Shown here: positions 6,779-8,067 of the stretch, piece after piece
How positions within the stretch are numbered: the first letter of the stretch is position 1
How the letters are laid out: each line of letters opens with the position of its first letter
DNA from: an uncultured Odoribacter sp.
Lineage (GTDB): Bacteria > Bacteroidota > Bacteroidia > Bacteroidales > Marinifilaceae
Assembly: GCA_947176455.1 (NCBI GenBank)
Contig: CAMWQQ010000064.1
Span: 1-8,067, forward strand
Reading direction: 5' to 3'
DNA: 8,067 nt
Made by a program: the position numbers and the translations under genes
Notes under the pieces: model-generated
What the model was told of the DNA's origin: nothing
Databases searched by the model: none
The model's input: the letters and a program-made list of their open reading frames with translations, nothing else

Positions 6779-7938
6779 CCGACAAAGATACCATTCTGAA
6801 CGGCTGGGACGTGTCCACGATACCGTCTCCGTGCTATGTCCTGCACGAGACGTTGCTGGCTGCCAATATGGAAGTCATCGACAAGGTGCGGAAAGCGACC
6901 GGTGCGGAGGTCATTGTCGCTTTGAAGGCCAATGCAATGTGGAGCATTTTCCCGGAGCTCAGAAAGCATTCCGACGGAGCCACTGCCAGTTCGCTGGCGG
7001 AGGCTCGTCTTGTTTTTGAGGAGTACGGACAGCCTGCCCATACGTATGCTCCTGTGTATTCCGAGAACGAGATAGATGAAATATTGCGTTACAGCAGCCA
7101 CATCACTTTCAATTCGTTGAATCAATGTCGTCGTTTTCAAGAGAAGGCGGTGCGACATGGGGTATCTTGCGGTTTGCGGGTGAATCCGGAATACTCGACC
7201 GTGGAGACCGACTTATACAATCCTGCCAGTCCGACTTCGCGTCTGGGTGTCCGTTCCTGCGATCTTCAGGAATGGCCCGACGGGATTGAAGGCTTGCATT
7301 TTCATTCGTTGTGTGAATCCCGACCGGAGGATTTGAGAGGAACCCTGAAGGCGGTGGAGGAGCGTTTCGGACGCTTTTTCCCGAAATTGAAATGGATAAA
7401 TTTCGGAGGAGGGCATTTGATGACGCACAAGGATTACGACGAGGACGAACTGATACATATTCTTTGCGATTTCCGGGCGCGTCATCCGCATTTGCGGGTA
7501 ATCCTGGAGCCGGGTAGCGCCTTTACCTGGGATACCGGCTGTCTGGTGGCGAGTGTCGAAGACAAGGTGTGCAACGGTGGGGTGAATACGTTGATGCTGA
7601 ATGTTTCTTTTGCCTGCCACATGCCCGATTGCTTGGAGATGCCCTATAAACCGGCTATTCTCGGCACGCACGAACCGGAAGCGGGAGAGAAGCGTTGGCG
7701 AATGGGGGGGAATAGTTGCCTTGCCGGAGATTTTTACGGAGATTGGGCATTTGATGGCGGACGTGAGCCACAGGTGGGCGACCGGATTGTTTTTCGGGAT
7801 ATGATTCACTACACGATGGTAAAGACCACGATGTTCAACGGGGTGACGCATCCTTCGATTGGCATCTGGCATCCGGCATCCGGATTTCGGCTGGTCCGTA
7901 AGTTCGGTTATGAGGATTATAAGGAACGGATGTCTTGA
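6775..7938 (+). CDS. nspC: Carboxynorspermidine/carboxyspermidine decarboxylase
   Basis: This 387-residue PLP-dependent decarboxylase has the alanine-racemase/ornithine-decarboxylase fold (fold type III). It removes the carboxyl group from carboxy(nor)spermidine, the final step to spermidine or norspermidine. Visible features: PLP-lysine candidate K51 in VIVALKANAMWSIFP; TASSLAEARL (70-79); histidines in GLHFHSLCE (173-181); the phosphate-binding glycine loop NFGGGH (209-214); EPGSAF (245-250); and the second active-site segment GGNSCLAGD (311-319), where C315 and D319 correspond to the conserved Cys and Asp of this fold; then IHYTMVKTTMFNG near 344-356. These match NspC better than diaminopimelate or ornithine/arginine decarboxylase, which are longer or lack the ALKA...MWSIFP block. 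The ATGA overlap with the dehydrogenase indicates coupled translation; GGAGG sits one base from the ATG, unusually close. In-vivo product (spermidine rather than norspermidine) is inferred from knowledge of related gut bacteria. Confidence 0.94.
   Translation: MTDKDTILNGWDVSTIPSPCYVLHETLLAANMEVIDKVRKATGAEVIVALKANAMWSIFPELRKHSDGATASSLAEARLVFEEYGQPAHTYAPVYSENEIDEILRYSSHITFNSLNQCRRFQEKAVRHGVSCGLRVNPEYSTVETDLYNPASPTSRLGVRSCDLQEWPDGIEGLHFHSLCESRPEDLRGTLKAVEERFGRFFPKLKWINFGGGHLMTHKDYDEDELIHILCDFRARHPHLRVILEPGSAFTWDTGCLVASVEDKVCNGGVNTLMLNVSFACHMPDCLEMPYKPAILGTHEPEAGEKRWRMGGNSCLAGDFYGDWAFDGGREPQVGDRIVFRDMIHYTMVKTTMFNGVTHPSIGIWHPASGFRLVRKFGYEDYKERMS
7704..7710 (+). repeat. Seven-base G homopolymer inside nspC
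   Basis: Seven consecutive G encode the end of M310 and the two glycines G311-G312, immediately before the catalytic segment that carries C315 and D319. The frame is open across it and the protein matches the family on both sides, so the tract length as given is the in-frame one. Gain or loss of one G would truncate or scramble the last fifth of the enzyme. Confidence 0.9.
7861..7881 (+). repeat. Three tandem copies of a 7-base unit (GGCATCY) in nspC
   Basis: The units GGCATCT, GGCATCC and GGCATCC follow one another without gaps near the 3' end of the decarboxylase gene, coding part of the GIWHPASGF segment (363-371). The 7-base period is not a multiple of three, so copy-number change would shift the frame, affecting only about the last 20 residues. 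It is probably a by-product of the protein sequence. Confidence 0.75.
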
Positions 7939-7942
7939 AGAT

Positions 7943-8067
7943 TCACTTTTCCAGCTCTTCCCGATGCTGCACGTAAGTGCGCCATTTCTCAATGAGTTGT
8001 TGCATATCTGCCGGTATTTCGGAGTCGAAAGACAGCCGTTTGCCCGTGACGGGATGTTCAAATCCCA
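7943..8067 (-). CDS. RluA/RluD-family 23S rRNA pseudouridine synthase, C-terminal fragment
   Basis: On the minus strand, an open frame enters from the right edge and ends at a TGA whose complement is at 7943-7945. The 40 complete residues begin GFEHPVTGKRLSFDSEIPAD and end with WRTYVQHREELEK. The pattern GF.HP.TG..L.F.S.IP.D followed by a helix is the typical C-terminal end of RluA/RluD-family large-subunit pseudouridine synthases, where this segment closes the catalytic domain after the HQIR-type region. The codon cut by the window edge ends in TG, consistent with the Leu or equivalent usual before GF. Catalytic Asp and any S4 domain lie outside the window, so which member of the family it is cannot be decided. 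It is convergent with nspC, with only four bases between the stop codons. Confidence 0.8.
   Translation of the reverse strand, partial: GFEHPVTGKRLSFDSEIPADMQQLIEKWRTYVQHREELEK

Noticed and set aside
7969..7980. GCAC-GTAA-GTGC stem near the convergent junction as a terminator.
   Set aside because: The stem is only four base pairs, lies inside the minus-strand coding region, and has no T tract on either side.

Overview
The window looks like chromosomal DNA from a member of the Bacteroidota, most likely a Bacteroidales gut-type organism. Three things suggest this. There is a near-perfect Bacteroidota housekeeping promoter (TTTG, 19 bases, TACCTTTG) at 5526-5556. Translation starts mostly lack well-placed Shine-Dalgarno sequences and have A-rich leaders instead. 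The gene set also fits: a tripartite RND pump and the carboxyspermidine/carboxynorspermidine polyamine route. Genus cannot be assigned from sequence reading alone.

Layout: (1) 22-5517 is a complete tripartite RND efflux operon on the + strand, in the order periplasmic adaptor, inner-membrane RND pump, TolC-family outer-membrane channel. The adaptor and pump are 31 bases apart; the pump and channel genes overlap by one base (TAATG). (2) 5518-5587 is a 70-base intergenic region with a strong promoter and an AT-rich dyad. (3) 5588-7938 is a two-gene polyamine operon, carboxynorspermidine dehydrogenase followed by carboxynorspermidine decarboxylase (nspC), overlapping by four bases (ATGA). (4) 7943-8067 is the 3' end of a minus-strand RluA/RluD-family pseudouridine synthase, convergent with nspC and only 4 bases from it.

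The three pump parts should assemble into one envelope-spanning, proton-driven exporter; its substrate cannot be read from sequence. The two polyamine enzymes act in succession: the first condenses aspartate semialdehyde with a diamine (putrescine or 1,3-diaminopropane), and the second decarboxylates the product to spermidine or norspermidine. The two operons are co-directional, but the second has its own promoter, so a functional link is only a hypothesis.

I see no RNA genes, insertion sequences, CRISPR arrays, phage genes or convincing terminators, and no clearly novel system. The most interesting parts are the promoter/dyad region, the pump-polyamine adjacency, the tightly packed convergent 3' ends, and a G7 tract inside the catalytic region of nspC.
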